Shown here: positions 1 through 8,883 of the stretch, piece after piece
How positions within the stretch are numbered: position 1 is the first letter of the stretch
Layout: the number at the start of each line of letters is the position of its first letter
From: Candidatus Sabulitectum sp.
GTDB taxonomy: Bacteria; Fermentibacterota; Fermentibacteria; Fermentibacterales; JCC-6
NCBI GenBank assembly: GCA_029940175.1
Contig: JAOZRM010000022.1
Coordinates: 1 to 21,513 of the forward strand
Direction of reading: 5' to 3'
DNA: 21,513 bases
Notes under the pieces: model-generated
Told to the model about the DNA's origin: nothing
Databases searched by the model: none
Seen by the model: only the letters and a program-made list of their open reading frames with translations
Made by a program: the position numbers and the translations under genes

Positions 1-63
1 ACCTGAATATCCTTCGCTCATCTAATTTGGGAGTGAACTAATAACTTCAGTTCCCGTATTCGA
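1..63. other. Non-coding edge downstream of the kinase gene
   Basis: This short stretch follows the kinase stop codon. It contains an imperfect inverted repeat (29-55, GGGA/TCCC ends with mismatches inside) but no T-run on the minus strand after it. I do not see a convincing terminator, promoter or gene start, so the operon may continue beyond the edge. Confidence 0.5.
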
Positions 64-1794
64 TTAAGAAACCGGAATTGTAAACAAAAAGATTGATCCC
101 TGGCCGGGAGTGCTTGATACACTGATGGTTCCACCGTGGGCTTCAATTATGTGCCTGGTAATGGCAAGGCCCAGACCGGTACCTCCCATTTTTCTTGATC
201 TTGAACGATCAACAACAAAGAATCTTTCAAAAATACGTGGGATGGCTTCCTGTGAGATTCCTCTTCCAGTGTCTGAGATTGCAAACACTGCCAGTTCACC
301 CCTGGTTGAAGCCCTTACCTCAATAGAGCCTGAGTCTGTGTACTTCAGGGCATTATCTATGAGATTAACAAAAACCTGTTCAATACGATAGCAGTCTGCC
401 TTGATCTTTATGTCTGTTTTTGCCTGGACAAGAACAATGGGAATGCCCTTTTCCTCTGATCTTGCTGTAAAGAGAGGCATAACAGTACTGAATATCTCAG
501 ACACAGGAATGCTCTCTATCCTGAGAAAATCGGCTCCGCTTTCTATCTCACTGAGAGTTTGAATGTCGGAGACCAGCGCTATAAGACGGTCTGTGTTCCG
601 GAGAATCACTTCAAGATAACGGTGGGATTCTCCTTTTACCTCGTCTTTCAGTGTTTCCCCATAACCCTTTATTGCCGTAAGGGGTGTTCTCAGTTCATGG
701 GAAACATTGGAGACAAAGTTTCTCTTCATCTCTGAAAGCAGAACTTCTTTTGTTACGTCCCTGAACGAGAAGACAAAATCTCCTGACCCCTCAACCGGTG
801 CCTGCGAATAGGCAATTATTTTACTTTCATATCTCGTGATTCCCTCCGGGGAAATATCTGCCTGCTGAAACAGAGTTGTGATCTCTGTGGGCAATTCTCT
901 TTCTGAGTTTCTTATGTTGAAGAGGGTTTTAAAAGAATCGTTCATAAGAAGAACTCTGCTGTCCTTTGAAATAACAGCAATTCCCTCTACCATTGACTGA
1001 AGAATTGCACGATTTCTACTGTTGGATGTAGATAAGTCATGGATAAGCTCTTCGTTTTTTGCCAGTGTTTCGTTCAGAGAAGAGGCAAGGCTGTTGTGCT
1101 CACGGGTATGTCCAGGGGCAGCTCGAGCTCCAAGATCACCTCTTCGCACACGGTCTGCAACATCGGCCAGATTACTCATGGGATTTGCGATTCTTCTTGA
1201 AATTATCAACCCGCTGAAAACGGCGATGGCAAGGGCAATAAGTATTATGAAGAACATCTCCTTCACAATGGGGCTCATGGCAGCAGAGTAACTGTCAAAG
1301 AACAGGCTGGTTCTGACCACTGCTACAATTGAGTCTTCCACCGTCACAGGAACCGCTGCGTAAAGCATTTCCCTACCCAGGGTTTCACTGAATCTCACAG
1401 AATGTCCTGAAATCCCGTTGAAAGCCGCTATTACTTCAACCCGGGTTCTGTGGTTCTCCATTTCACCTGGGTCTTTTTCGCTGTCGGCAATAACAGAACC
1501 ATCCCGGCCAATGACAGTGATTCTTGTGCCCATGTTGGGAGCAACTGTATTAACCAGTGAATCCAGCCTGGAAGTGGAAGCTGACGAGGAGTTAATGTGG
1601 TTCTGCATCATGGGAACAAGAGCATATGCCGATCTGGTGAGATCCTCCATTGCCCTCTCCCGGAAAGCGGATCTGAATGTGGTGAAGATAACAGCGGATG
1701 TACCCACCGTGATGAGAAGAATTACCCATGTGTAACCCCGCAGGATAGAACTGAGCAGAGAGGGAGTTTTGGCTCTGATCAATCCTGCTCGCAA
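64..1794 (-). CDS. Membrane sensor histidine kinase, PhoR/PnpS-like
   Basis: Partner kinase of the response regulator, 576 residues. TM1 is about 22-40. An extracytoplasmic sCache-like domain (about 45-175) has the segment RITVIGRDGSVIADSEKDP and the phrase MENHRTRVEV typical of Gram-positive-style PhoR/PnpS/VicK sensors. TM2 is about 180-199, HAMP about 200-250 and PAS about 260-350. The HisKA box is SHELRTPL with His366. The ATPase domain has the N box (Asn477, Asn481), DTGRGI (508-513), IFERFF and GGTGLGL (537-543). All catalytic residues are present. The start is TTG 1794 (GGGG 8 nt upstream, 16-nt overlap). TTG 1782, which would give a TTGA overlap, is the alternative. The phosphate-sensing role is inferred from similarity. 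It is the last gene before the window edge. Confidence 0.92.
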   Translation of the reverse strand: MRAGLIRAKTPSLLSSILRGYTWVILLITVGTSAVIFTTFRSAFRERAMEDLTRSAYALVPMMQNHINSSSASTSRLDSLVNTVAPNMGTRITVIGRDGSVIADSEKDPGEMENHRTRVEVIAAFNGISGHSVRFSETLGREMLYAAVPVTVEDSIVAVVRTSLFFDSYSAAMSPIVKEMFFIILIALAIAVFSGLIISRRIANPMSNLADVADRVRRGDLGARAAPGHTREHNSLASSLNETLAKNEELIHDLSTSNSRNRAILQSMVEGIAVISKDSRVLLMNDSFKTLFNIRNSERELPTEITTLFQQADISPEGITRYESKIIAYSQAPVEGSGDFVFSFRDVTKEVLLSEMKRNFVSNVSHELRTPLTAIKGYGETLKDEVKGESHRYLEVILRNTDRLIALVSDIQTLSEIESGADFLRIESIPVSEIFSTVMPLFTARSEEKGIPIVLVQAKTDIKIKADCYRIEQVFVNLIDNALKYTDSGSIEVRASTRGELAVFAISDTGRGISQEAIPRIFERFFVVDRSRSRKMGGTGLGLAITRHIIEAHGGTISVSSTPGQGSIFLFTIPVS

Positions 1795-2519
1795 ACTCTG
1801 TACCCCACACCTCGAACATTCTTAATCAAATCCGAAGCAATACCAAGCTTCTCTCTGATGTTTCTGATGTGTACATCAATAGTTCTTTCAAAAACAAATT
1901 TTTCGCCGCCCCAGAGAATATCTAAGAGTTGTATTCTGGAAAAGACCCTGCCTCTGCCTTCCAGCAGTATTCTTAGAATTTTGAATTCAGTGGAAGTCAG
2001 CTCTACTTTTTCTCCACTTACTTTCAGTCTGAATGTTCCTGTATCCATTTCCATTGGACCGTATTTGATAACATTGTTCTGCTCTACTGCCTGCACAGAA
2101 CTGTGTCGTCTTAGTACAGCCCTGACCCTGGCTACAAGTTCTCTGGGGCTAAAGGGCTTTGTTACATAGTCATCCGCCCCCAGTTCAAGTCCGGTTACCC
2201 GGTCAGCTTCATGACCAAGAGCAGTGAGCATTATTACAGGAAGATCAGCATAGTCATCTGATGCTCTGATCTGCCTGCAGATATCAGTTCCCTGCATGTC
2301 AGGAAGCATAACGTCAAGAACACAGAGTGCCGGCCTGTTATTCAGAGAAAGCCAGTGAAAAAAGTCGGAACCGTTCTCGAAGGATTCTGTTGCAAAACCC
2401 GCCCTCTTCAGATGAAGTTCAACAAGCTCTCTGATGTCAGCTTCATCATCCACTACTGCAATAACCTGGCGCCGCTTTTCCTTCTGAGATCCCCTGGTTG
2501 ACGGCTTCTCAATTTTCAT
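1779..2519 (-). CDS. OmpR/PhoB-family response regulator
   Basis: DNA-binding response regulator of 246 residues. The receiver domain (about 18-137) has the acidic pair Asp24/Asp25, the phospho-accepting Asp69 (VLDVMLPD), Thr99 (MLTAL) and Lys121 (DYVTKPFSPREL). A winged-helix domain (about 150-244) contains VELTSTEFKILRILLEGRGRVFSR and RTIDVHIRNIREKLG, which is PhoB/OmpR-like. The N-terminus has about 17 extra, mostly charged residues before the receiver. The ATG overlaps the flippase stop (ATGA), so the start is likely real. It is followed by its histidine kinase in the order usual for phoB-phoR. It probably controls this operon, phosphate genes or both, but I see no binding site in the window. 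Confidence 0.95.
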   Translation of the reverse strand: MKIEKPSTRGSQKEKRRQVIAVVDDEADIRELVELHLKRAGFATESFENGSDFFHWLSLNNRPALCVLDVMLPDMQGTDICRQIRASDDYADLPVIMLTALGHEADRVTGLELGADDYVTKPFSPRELVARVRAVLRRHSSVQAVEQNNVIKYGPMEMDTGTFRLKVSGEKVELTSTEFKILRILLEGRGRVFSRIQLLDILWGGEKFVFERTIDVHIRNIREKLGIASDLIKNVRGVGYRVCEQD

Positions 2520-3781
2520 TCTGATGACACTTCTCTTTTCCAGTGCGCTAACGAAAGGTACATGACAGCAGCAGCACCGGAGACAACTGCAGCAACCGTG
2601 GCCCAGGCTGCTCCAATTCCTCCCATTGAAGGAATAAGAAAAATGTTGAGTGTAACATTCACTAAAGCTGAGATAAGAATACTCCAGAAGGAATACTGTG
2701 GCTTGTTCATAGCAGCACCGGCAGTTGAGAAAATGCTTCCAAAAGGTCTAACAAGAGCAAGACCACCCAGAATTGCCAGTATAGGCCAGTTCTCGGCGTA
2801 CTTCCCCTGGTAAACGAGGTCAATTATCTGCCTGGGAAAAACAACCAGCGCAATTACTACCGGAAACTGAATCAGCTGAACCATACCGATTGCCTTCATG
2901 GATGTTTTTATCACTACCTTGCGCATGCCGCTTGTCCAGTCTCTTGAGATAATCGGCATAAGAACCATGTTCGCCGCAGCGGAAACCATCACGACCATTG
3001 ATGTCAAAGCTCTGGAGGCGCTGTAAGCCGCCACGTCCTCAGGTGGTGCAAGTTTTCCAAGCATGAGTATGTCTGTTCTGGTGTAAATGAAACCCGCAAA
3101 TGTTGTTCCGAGAGAATACCCGGCAAACTTTAAAACACGCTTGAGAGCAACTCTGTTAACTCCAGCCCAGGGCTCGAAAATGTGTCTGATATTCCAAGCG
3201 TTCAGAAGAAATGCACCCATGTTGGCAAGAGCAGTAGCTTTCAATACCTGAACAGCACCGGTAAGTGTTCCGGTGTAGATAAGCCATCCTACAATCCCCC
3301 CTCTGATCACGAATGAGAGCAGATCTGCCTGCATAACTCTGGCAGTGTTCAATCTGGTCAAAAGGATGATTCTGGGAATGTGAGCAAGAGAGCCGGTTAT
3401 AACCACAAGAGCAATTATCGGAGTAATGCCCTGAAGAGAAATCTCAGGGTAAAAGGAATTGAGAATACCTCCGAAAAGCAAAAGCGAAACCGAAACAAGG
3501 ATGCTGAAAAGCATTGTAACCACCATGGCGGTATTGGCGGTTGCTGAAGTTTGTGTGCTGTGTTTTTCGCTGCCCAGTTTAAAGAGTGCCTGAAGTACAA
3601 ACCCTCCACCAAGCAAACCCGCAAATATTTCTATTGATCTGGCAAGTGCATATGTTGCATAAGCATCATCAGGAAGCTGCCTGGCAATGAGAATGGAAAT
3701 AACACCCCAGAGAGCAAGTGATCCCTGACTAACCAGAGCTGGTAGTCCCAGATTCAGGGCTTTACTTCTTTGCAGAGCCAT
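2516..3781 (-). CDS. Wzx-type oligosaccharide flippase 2 (MOP superfamily)
   Basis: A 421-residue membrane protein with about 12 hydrophobic helices. It starts LNLGLPALVSQGSLALWGVISILIARQLPDDAYATYALARS, the helix 1 and loop 1 pattern of Wzx-like flippases. It later shows IYTRTDILMLGKLAPPEDVAAYSASRALTS, which corresponds to the central helix 7-8 region of these transporters, and ends with a short charged tail. It should flip a lipid-linked unit, possibly the one made by the left-hand module. ATG 3781 lies 20 nt inside the Wzz-like gene with AGG about 7-10 nt upstream. The stop overlaps the response regulator as ATGA. It shares little obvious sequence with flippase 1. Confidence 0.88.
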   Translation of the reverse strand: MALQRSKALNLGLPALVSQGSLALWGVISILIARQLPDDAYATYALARSIEIFAGLLGGGFVLQALFKLGSEKHSTQTSATANTAMVVTMLFSILVSVSLLLFGGILNSFYPEISLQGITPIIALVVITGSLAHIPRIILLTRLNTARVMQADLLSFVIRGGIVGWLIYTGTLTGAVQVLKATALANMGAFLLNAWNIRHIFEPWAGVNRVALKRVLKFAGYSLGTTFAGFIYTRTDILMLGKLAPPEDVAAYSASRALTSMVVMVSAAANMVLMPIISRDWTSGMRKVVIKTSMKAIGMVQLIQFPVVIALVVFPRQIIDLVYQGKYAENWPILAILGGLALVRPFGSIFSTAGAAMNKPQYSFWSILISALVNVTLNIFLIPSMGGIGAAWATVAAVVSGAAAVMYLSLAHWKREVSSE

Positions 3782-4997
3782 TCTTCTGCCTGCTTAACTT
3801 GAACTGATTTCTGAGATCTGTCGTCACGCTCCTGACAAAAGAACCTGATTCCGGGGAATCAAGCACAGATCTGAACCATGCAAGAAATATCAGCCACACA
3901 ATACAGAGAATGAAAGCGATGAATACGTGGGTTAGAACCATGACTGCCCTTTTCGGATATGCCCTGAGATAAGTGGGTGTGGGTGGAACAATTATCTCTA
4001 TTGTAGGGCTTTCTCTTGATTCCTCGATCCTGAGATTTTCAAGTTCCTGGCGAAGAAAAAGATACACTGCACTTCTGGTCTCTACATTAACCGAAAGAGC
4101 CTCATACTCCCTCAAGTATCCAGGCATACTGTCCATAACAGGAAAAACACTCAGTGAATCACCCACAGTGGAACGAACTCGAAGAGCTTCCTCAAGATAT
4201 CTGTACTGGGCACTGGCCTGGGAATAAATCGCACTTCTGGCTGAAAGATTTCCAGAAAGTCCTGAGAGAACTGCGCCTGCTGTAACCATCTCACTCTCAA
4301 TTGAAGCCATTACATCCATCATACTGGAAGCCTGCTGCTCTGGAAAAACAAGACCGGTTCTTGCTCTGAATTCCTCCATTGCATTTCTTGAAGCTTCAAG
4401 CGAATCATAGGCTAAAGCAAGGGCATATTCCGTATGGATGCGGCTTCTTCTGGACCTGCTGGTAACAAGAGTGGATAGTTCCTCATTGGCGAACGTTACA
4501 ATATCATTCACCATTGCAGCAGCTTCAGTTCTGTTGCTGCCCTCAGCAGTTATAAAAATAATACCCTCCGGTGAGAGGGATACAGAAAAGCGCTCACTGA
4601 ATTTACTGGTGGCCCTTTCCATGCTGATTGATTTGTATCGGTTAATCAGGTCATACTTCAGGATAATTCTTTCCTGAATCCTGCGAGATCCCAGGATCTG
4701 CATGGCCAGAGTAATATCAATTCCTGCCGGCTCAGGAAGCATCCCCGCCCCCAGTCCAGCCAGGCCTCCCATGGCATCTCCCAACCCCAGGGCACCCATG
4801 GAGGAAGATATTGAAGATGCTGTTGATCCGGGAACAATAGCTGCAGCCCAGGCGCTCCACCTTGGAGTTCTAGTAAGTGCCCACGCGGATGAGAGCACTG
4901 CAACAATCAGGCAGAGAATCATGATTCTCCTGGCATTTAAAACAATTCGCCTGATAACTATGCCCGTGAACTTCTCTGAAAGAACCTTATCTGCCAT
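3762..4997 (-). CDS. Wzz-like polysaccharide co-polymerase (chain-length determinant)
   Basis: Inner-membrane protein that controls polymer length and couples polymerase to export. Of 411 residues, TM1 is about 25-43. A large periplasmic part follows with a Gly/Ala/Ser/Met-rich segment (57-92), a conserved ITAEGSNRTEAAAMVNDIV stretch and long helices (about 185-325). A proline-rich VPPTPTYLRAYPKR (337-350) precedes TM2 (351-375), a classic Wzz feature. The C-terminal cytoplasmic tail is short and basic. There is no Walker A/B tyrosine-kinase domain. I start at ATG 4997, with GAGG (5005-5008) 7 nt upstream, rather than TTG 5000. It overlaps flippase 2 by 20 nt, the longest overlap in the operon. 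Confidence 0.9.
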   Translation of the reverse strand: MADKVLSEKFTGIVIRRIVLNARRIMILCLIVAVLSSAWALTRTPRWSAWAAAIVPGSTASSISSSMGALGLGDAMGGLAGLGAGMLPEPAGIDITLAMQILGSRRIQERIILKYDLINRYKSISMERATSKFSERFSVSLSPEGIIFITAEGSNRTEAAAMVNDIVTFANEELSTLVTSRSRRSRIHTEYALALAYDSLEASRNAMEEFRARTGLVFPEQQASSMMDVMASIESEMVTAGAVLSGLSGNLSARSAIYSQASAQYRYLEEALRVRSTVGDSLSVFPVMDSMPGYLREYEALSVNVETRSAVYLFLRQELENLRIEESRESPTIEIIVPPTPTYLRAYPKRAVMVLTHVFIAFILCIVWLIFLAWFRSVLDSPESGSFVRSVTTDLRNQFKLSRQKNGSAKK

Positions 4998-5001
4998 CAA
5001 T

Positions 5002-6189
5002 CTACCTCGACCAGTTAATAATTACAGATGTGATACCGACCACTGTGGCGACTATACCGATCTCCTGCGCATGCCGTGCAACCCAGTTGTACGGCACTTC
5101 GATTACATCGCCGGGAAGAGCTTCCACATCAAGCGCCTCTCCACCTGAAGCAATCAATACGCCATCTCGGGTGATTGTAGTTCCACCTGTGTTTCCATTG
5201 TAAACTTTTCCCCCGGCACGTTCAACATATACTCTGACAGTGGTACCAGGTGTATAAGACACAATACCCCTCTGGTGAACAGCTCCTGCAACATAAATAT
5301 CATTTCCCTGCACTACCAGACGGAGGGTATCACCGGCAAGAACTTCTTCTTCAGAAAACCCCTGATCCTCCACCCATATCGGAGAAGAACCCTGCAGAGA
5401 AACCAGCGTACTCCTGGCAAGATCAACGTTACCTGTTATCCCCCCGATTCTGTACATAAGGTCTTCCACTGTCTCTCCGGGAGAGGCTTCCCAGGTCTCA
5501 ACTTCCGGAACAGCATAGGCGTCATTGTAATTTCTGATCCCGGGTCTTACAACATACACCGGCGACCTCACAAGCTCAAAAACAACACCTGCTCCCCCGT
5601 CAACAAACGGATCAGAAACAGGACGACCTGTATTGGGATCAAAATGAAGGTCAACAAGAATGGAATCACCTGAAGCTGTAAACATCCATCCGACTCTGGA
5701 TGAATAGGATGACATACCTCCTGCAGCACTGACCAGGTCACTGACCCTGTTTATAGCGTAAAGAGTGTACTGCCCCGGTCGTGCGACCATACCAGTAATC
5801 CACACTTTCACAGTTCGCGGTTGAACAAGACTCATCCCTACGTTAACTCGATAGTAGTACAAACGTGCAAGCCTTTGAAGTGCTTCTTCTGCCTGCTCTA
5901 TGGTCAAACCCATCACATTCAACTGACCTATACCCGAAATCTGAATAATTCCATCGCCTGAAACCTGGCAGGGGCTGATTGAAGAAAGGCCTGATATGAT
6001 CATTGCTTCACTTGTTCCACCTTCTACCACCAGCTGGAGAACATCTCCGGCTCCCAGAATGTATTCGTTCCTGTCCACCGGTTCAAAAATTGAGAACTCC
6101 TGAATCTGGGTTTCCGACTGTGCTGTGACATCGTCAGGAAGGCTGCCCGGAACGACGAGAGAAAGAAGGAGAATGATATTGATCAGCAT
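5002..6189 (-). CDS. Wza-like polysaccharide export protein (Poly_export/SLBB)
   Basis: Envelope protein that should form the outer-membrane or periplasmic export channel. Of 395 residues, 1-23 are a signal peptide with no lipobox cysteine. The Poly_export domain spans about 42-125, with YILGAGDVLQLVVEGG at its start and TIEQAEEALQRLARLYYYRVNVGMSL at its end. An SLBB domain follows (about 127-210, with WITGMVARPGQYTLYAINRVSDLVSAAGG), then a more divergent repeat (215-295) and a further SLBB (297-365). A single hydrophobic C-terminal helix (376-392) matches the helix with which Wza crosses the outer membrane. The missing lipid-anchor cysteine is a difference from Wza. The ATG shares a base with the uxs stop (TAATG). 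The Wzz-like partner starts 4 nt after its stop. Confidence 0.9.
   Translation of the reverse strand: MLINIILLLSLVVPGSLPDDVTAQSETQIQEFSIFEPVDRNEYILGAGDVLQLVVEGGTSEAMIISGLSSISPCQVSGDGIIQISGIGQLNVMGLTIEQAEEALQRLARLYYYRVNVGMSLVQPRTVKVWITGMVARPGQYTLYAINRVSDLVSAAGGMSSYSSRVGWMFTASGDSILVDLHFDPNTGRPVSDPFVDGGAGVVFELVRSPVYVVRPGIRNYNDAYAVPEVETWEASPGETVEDLMYRIGGITGNVDLARSTLVSLQGSSPIWVEDQGFSEEEVLAGDTLRLVVQGNDIYVAGAVHQRGIVSYTPGTTVRVYVERAGGKVYNGNTGGTTITRDGVLIASGGEALDVEALPGDVIEVPYNWVARHAQEIGIVATVVGITSVIINWSR
5005..5008 (-). promoter_or_regulatory. Shine-Dalgarno of the Wzz-like gene
   Basis: GAGG abuts the stop codon of the export gene and lies 7 nt before ATG 4997. It favours ATG 4997 over the adjacent TTG 5000. 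Confidence 0.6.
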
Positions 6190-7121
6190 TACTTTACCGT
6201 TTTTCTGAAGTACTCTATGGTCTCTGTCAAACCATCTTCAAGTAATACTTCCGGATTCCAGTTGAGAACCCTGTTCGCAGTGGAAATATCAGGCTTCCTC
6301 ACCTTGGGGTCATCAACAGGCAGGTCCAGGTATGTAAGGGAACTGCTGCTATCTGCAAGTCTGATAACCTCCTGGGCGAATTCCTTCACTGTCATTTCGC
6401 TTGGGTTCCCTATGTTTACAGGTTCGTTGTATCCACTCTCCATTAGAGCAATAAGACCTTTTACCGTATCAGAGACAAAACAGAAACTTCTTGTCTGATC
6501 TCCAGCCCCGAAAACAGTAAGATCCTCACCCTTGATAGCCTGACACACAAAAGATGGAACAACTCTCCCGTCATCCGGTCTGTTCCTGGGTCCGTAAGTG
6601 TTAAATATCCTTGCAATTCTTGTATCTACATCATGTGTTCTGTGATAAGCGAACACCAGAGCCTCTGCATATCTTTTAGCCTCATCGTAAACTCCTCTTG
6701 GACCCACAGGATTCACATTACCCCAGTAGCTCTCCGGCTGGGGATGCACCAGAGGATCTCCATAAACTTCACTTGTGGATGCAAGAAGCAGGCCGGCGCC
6801 TTTCTCCTTGGCCAGGCCAAGAGCTTTATGAGTTCCCAGTGCTCCAACCTTAAGCGTCTGAATAGGGTACATCAGGTAGTCAATGGGGCTGGCAGGTGAT
6901 GCCAGATGAAAGATGAAATCAATTCTACCCGGAATGTAGATGTACTCTGTAACGTCGTGATTGAGAAATTTAAAATCACTGCGACCTGCAAGGTGAGCGA
7001 TATTGTCCGTGCTTCCCGTGATCAGGTTGTCCAGAGCAATTACAGAATGTCCCTCTTCGAGAAGCCTGTCACAGAGGTGACTGCCAATAAATCCAGCTCC
7101 TCCGGTTACTAGAATTCTCAC
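6189..7121 (-). CDS. uxs: UDP-glucuronate decarboxylase (UDP-xylose synthase)
   Basis: NAD-dependent SDR that decarboxylates UDP-glucuronate to UDP-xylose. The 310-residue protein has TGGAGFIG (6-13), the family signature HLASPASPIDYLMYPIQTL (72-90), LASTSEVYGDP (113-123, catalytic Thr116 and Glu118), HPQPESYWGNVNPVGPRGVYDEAKR (Tyr145, Lys149) and ARIFNTYGPRNRPDDGRVVPSF. These stretches are nearly invariant in UXS enzymes from bacteria to humans. The start is GTG 7121, overlapping the rmlB stop as GTGA, with AAAGGA about 8 nt upstream. The stop shares one base with the export gene (TAATG). The UDP-glucose dehydrogenase that makes the substrate is not in this window. Confidence 0.93.
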   Translation of the reverse strand: MRILVTGGAGFIGSHLCDRLLEEGHSVIALDNLITGSTDNIAHLAGRSDFKFLNHDVTEYIYIPGRIDFIFHLASPASPIDYLMYPIQTLKVGALGTHKALGLAKEKGAGLLLASTSEVYGDPLVHPQPESYWGNVNPVGPRGVYDEAKRYAEALVFAYHRTHDVDTRIARIFNTYGPRNRPDDGRVVPSFVCQAIKGEDLTVFGAGDQTRSFCFVSDTVKGLIALMESGYNEPVNIGNPSEMTVKEFAQEVIRLADSSSSLTYLDLPVDDPKVRKPDISTANRVLNWNPEVLLEDGLTETIEYFRKTVK

Positions 7122-8149
7122 TGCGTGATCCTTTCAGAGTTCTCAAGTCTGGTTGAATACATTCGTTTGTAGTACTGGCGAAACTCTCCTGATTTTATAG
7201 ATTGCCACCATTGAGAATTTTCTCTGTACCAACCCACAGTAAGTGCTATGCCTTTTTCAAAATCAGTATCAGGTTTCCATCCCAGTTCCCGGCTTGCCCT
7301 GGAAATATCAACTGCATAACGTCTGTCATGGCCCAGCCTGTCTTCCACAAATCTCACAAGAGATACATCGGCACCAGTGGCCTCTAGAATGGCGTAAGTA
7401 ACTTCTTTATTAGTTTTTTCCTGCCCGTCTCCTATGTTGTAGATTCGGCCTGGCTTCCCTTTTTCTATTGCGGCCACCAGAGCTTTGCAGTGGTCAGTAA
7501 CATAAAGCCAGTCTCTCATGTTACCTCCATCACCGTACAATGGAAGTTTTTCTCCTTCAAACGCATTTGTAATAAACAGAGGAATGAGCTTTTCAGGATA
7601 CTGATGAGGTCCATAATTATTGGAGGCGCGTGTGATAACAACAGGCAAACCAAAAGTGGTGAAATAACTCATTGCGAGAAGCTCGCCTCCTGCTTTTGAA
7701 GCAGAGTACGGACTTCTGGGGTCAAGAGGATCACCCTCTCCGGATCTTCCCTTCTCAACACTTCCATAAACCTCGTCTGTGGAGATCTGAAGAAATACTT
7801 TTCTTGAATCATCCTTCTTGAATTCCTCAAGAAGAACCCTGACTCCCTCCACATCAGTTCTTACGAACGAAGCTGGATCATCAATAGAGCGGTCAACGTG
7901 TGTTTCTGCGGCAAAATTAACAACGCCATGGCAACCGGCCATTGCACCGCTTACTGTGTCAGGATCGCAGATATCCCCTTCTACAAATTTGTATCTGCTT
8001 GAACCTTCATATTCTGCAAGATTTTCTCTCCTGCCTGCATAGGTTAGTTTATCAAGTACCGTTACCGACCATTCAGGGCGATTCTCCATCACATACTTCA
8101 CAAAATTGGTCCCAATGAAACCCACTCCACCGGTAACAAGAAGATTCAT
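7118..8149 (-). CDS. rmlB: dTDP-glucose 4,6-dehydratase RmlB
   Basis: NAD-dependent SDR that converts dTDP-glucose to dTDP-4-keto-6-deoxyglucose. It is 343 residues, the usual length. It has the NAD motif GGVGFIG (7-13), NFAAETHVDRSIDDP (78-92), the diagnostic catalytic triplet Thr124-Asp125-Glu126 in STDEVYG, YSASK (Tyr148, Lys152), SNNYGPHQYPEKLIPLFI and GNMRDWLYVTDHC. The TDE triplet and the HQYPEKLIP phrase separate RmlB from related epimerases. ATG 8149 shares one base with the stop of the RmlA-like gene and has AAGGGA a few bases upstream. The stop overlaps the GTG of the next gene. No rmlC or rmlD follows, so rhamnose is not completed within the window. Confidence 0.97.
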   Translation of the reverse strand: MNLLVTGGVGFIGTNFVKYVMENRPEWSVTVLDKLTYAGRRENLAEYEGSSRYKFVEGDICDPDTVSGAMAGCHGVVNFAAETHVDRSIDDPASFVRTDVEGVRVLLEEFKKDDSRKVFLQISTDEVYGSVEKGRSGEGDPLDPRSPYSASKAGGELLAMSYFTTFGLPVVITRASNNYGPHQYPEKLIPLFITNAFEGEKLPLYGDGGNMRDWLYVTDHCKALVAAIEKGKPGRIYNIGDGQEKTNKEVTYAILEATGADVSLVRFVEDRLGHDRRYAVDISRASRELGWKPDTDFEKGIALTVGWYRENSQWWQSIKSGEFRQYYKRMYSTRLENSERITQ

Positions 8150-8877
8150 CAGATTCCCTTCCTTATCTCCGCCGCTCGATTGTTTGCTTCCAGAAGATTT
8201 TCAATGCTGGCTCCACAGTCAGACCACCATCCGTCTATCTCATTAGCCTGCATCTCTCCCCGCTGAATATAGGCATTATTGAGATCCGTTACCTCAAGTT
8301 CTCCTCTACCGGATGGTTTCAATTCACTGATTATGTCAAACGCCTTATTGTCATACATATACACACCAATAACGGCAAAGTCACTTGCCGGTTCTTTTGG
8401 TTTTTCAACAATTGAGATGACTTTTCCATCAGTAATCTCGGCCACGCCGTAATCTCTCGGGTCCTTGACTCTCTTGTAAAGAATCCTGGCACCAGACGGT
8501 TGATTCATGAAAGATTCCACATGTCGGGCGATTGAATTTTCCAGAATGTTATCACCCAGAATGACAACGAATCTCTCCCCGCCAATAAAGGCTCTGGCCA
8601 GTCCAATCGCCTGTGCGATTCCTCCTTCGCCGGTCTGATAAGCATAGTTAAGACTGTTGAAACCGAATTCTCTTCCATCACCCAGCAGATGCATAAAACT
8701 ACCAGCACTGTTTCCCCCGGTAACCACCATGACATCCTTGATTCCTGCGTCAGCAAGAGTTTGAAGCGGATAGTAGATCATAGGTCTGTCATAAACAGGA
8801 AGAAGATGCTTATTTGTAATACTCGTAAGCGGTCTCAATCTGGTTCCCAGGCCTCCGGCCAAAACAACACCTTTCAT
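8149..8877 (-). CDS. rmlA: Glucose-1-phosphate thymidylyltransferase (RmlA-like, short form)
   Basis: Joins a sugar 1-phosphate (probably glucose) to dTTP, giving dTDP-glucose and pyrophosphate. Visible motifs are the nucleotide-binding AGGLGTRLRPLT (7-18), TNKHLLPVYDRPMIYYPL (21-38) with the conserved Lys, EGGIAQAIGLARAF (84-97), GDN (108-110, metal Asp109), VEKPKEPASDFAVIGVY and GELEVTDLNNAYI. At 242 residues it lacks the roughly 50-residue C-terminal extension of E. coli RmlA and matches the shorter form known from various bacteria and archaea. I start at ATG 8877. The AAGGGG Shine-Dalgarno overlaps the stop of propeller B. An upstream 38-residue extension lies inside that gene and is not conserved. 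The stop and the rmlB start share one base (TGATG), which supports the dTDP pathway assignment. Confidence 0.9.
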   Translation of the reverse strand: MKGVVLAGGLGTRLRPLTSITNKHLLPVYDRPMIYYPLQTLADAGIKDVMVVTGGNSAGSFMHLLGDGREFGFNSLNYAYQTGEGGIAQAIGLARAFIGGERFVVILGDNILENSIARHVESFMNQPSGARILYKRVKDPRDYGVAEITDGKVISIVEKPKEPASDFAVIGVYMYDNKAFDIISELKPSGRGELEVTDLNNAYIQRGEMQANEIDGWWSDCGASIENLLEANNRAAEIRKGI

Positions 8878-8883
8878 ATCAAT

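Noticed and set aside
29..55. Imperfect inverted repeat after the kinase gene, possible terminator
   Set aside because: Only the outer 4 bp pair cleanly and no T-tract follows on the minus strand.
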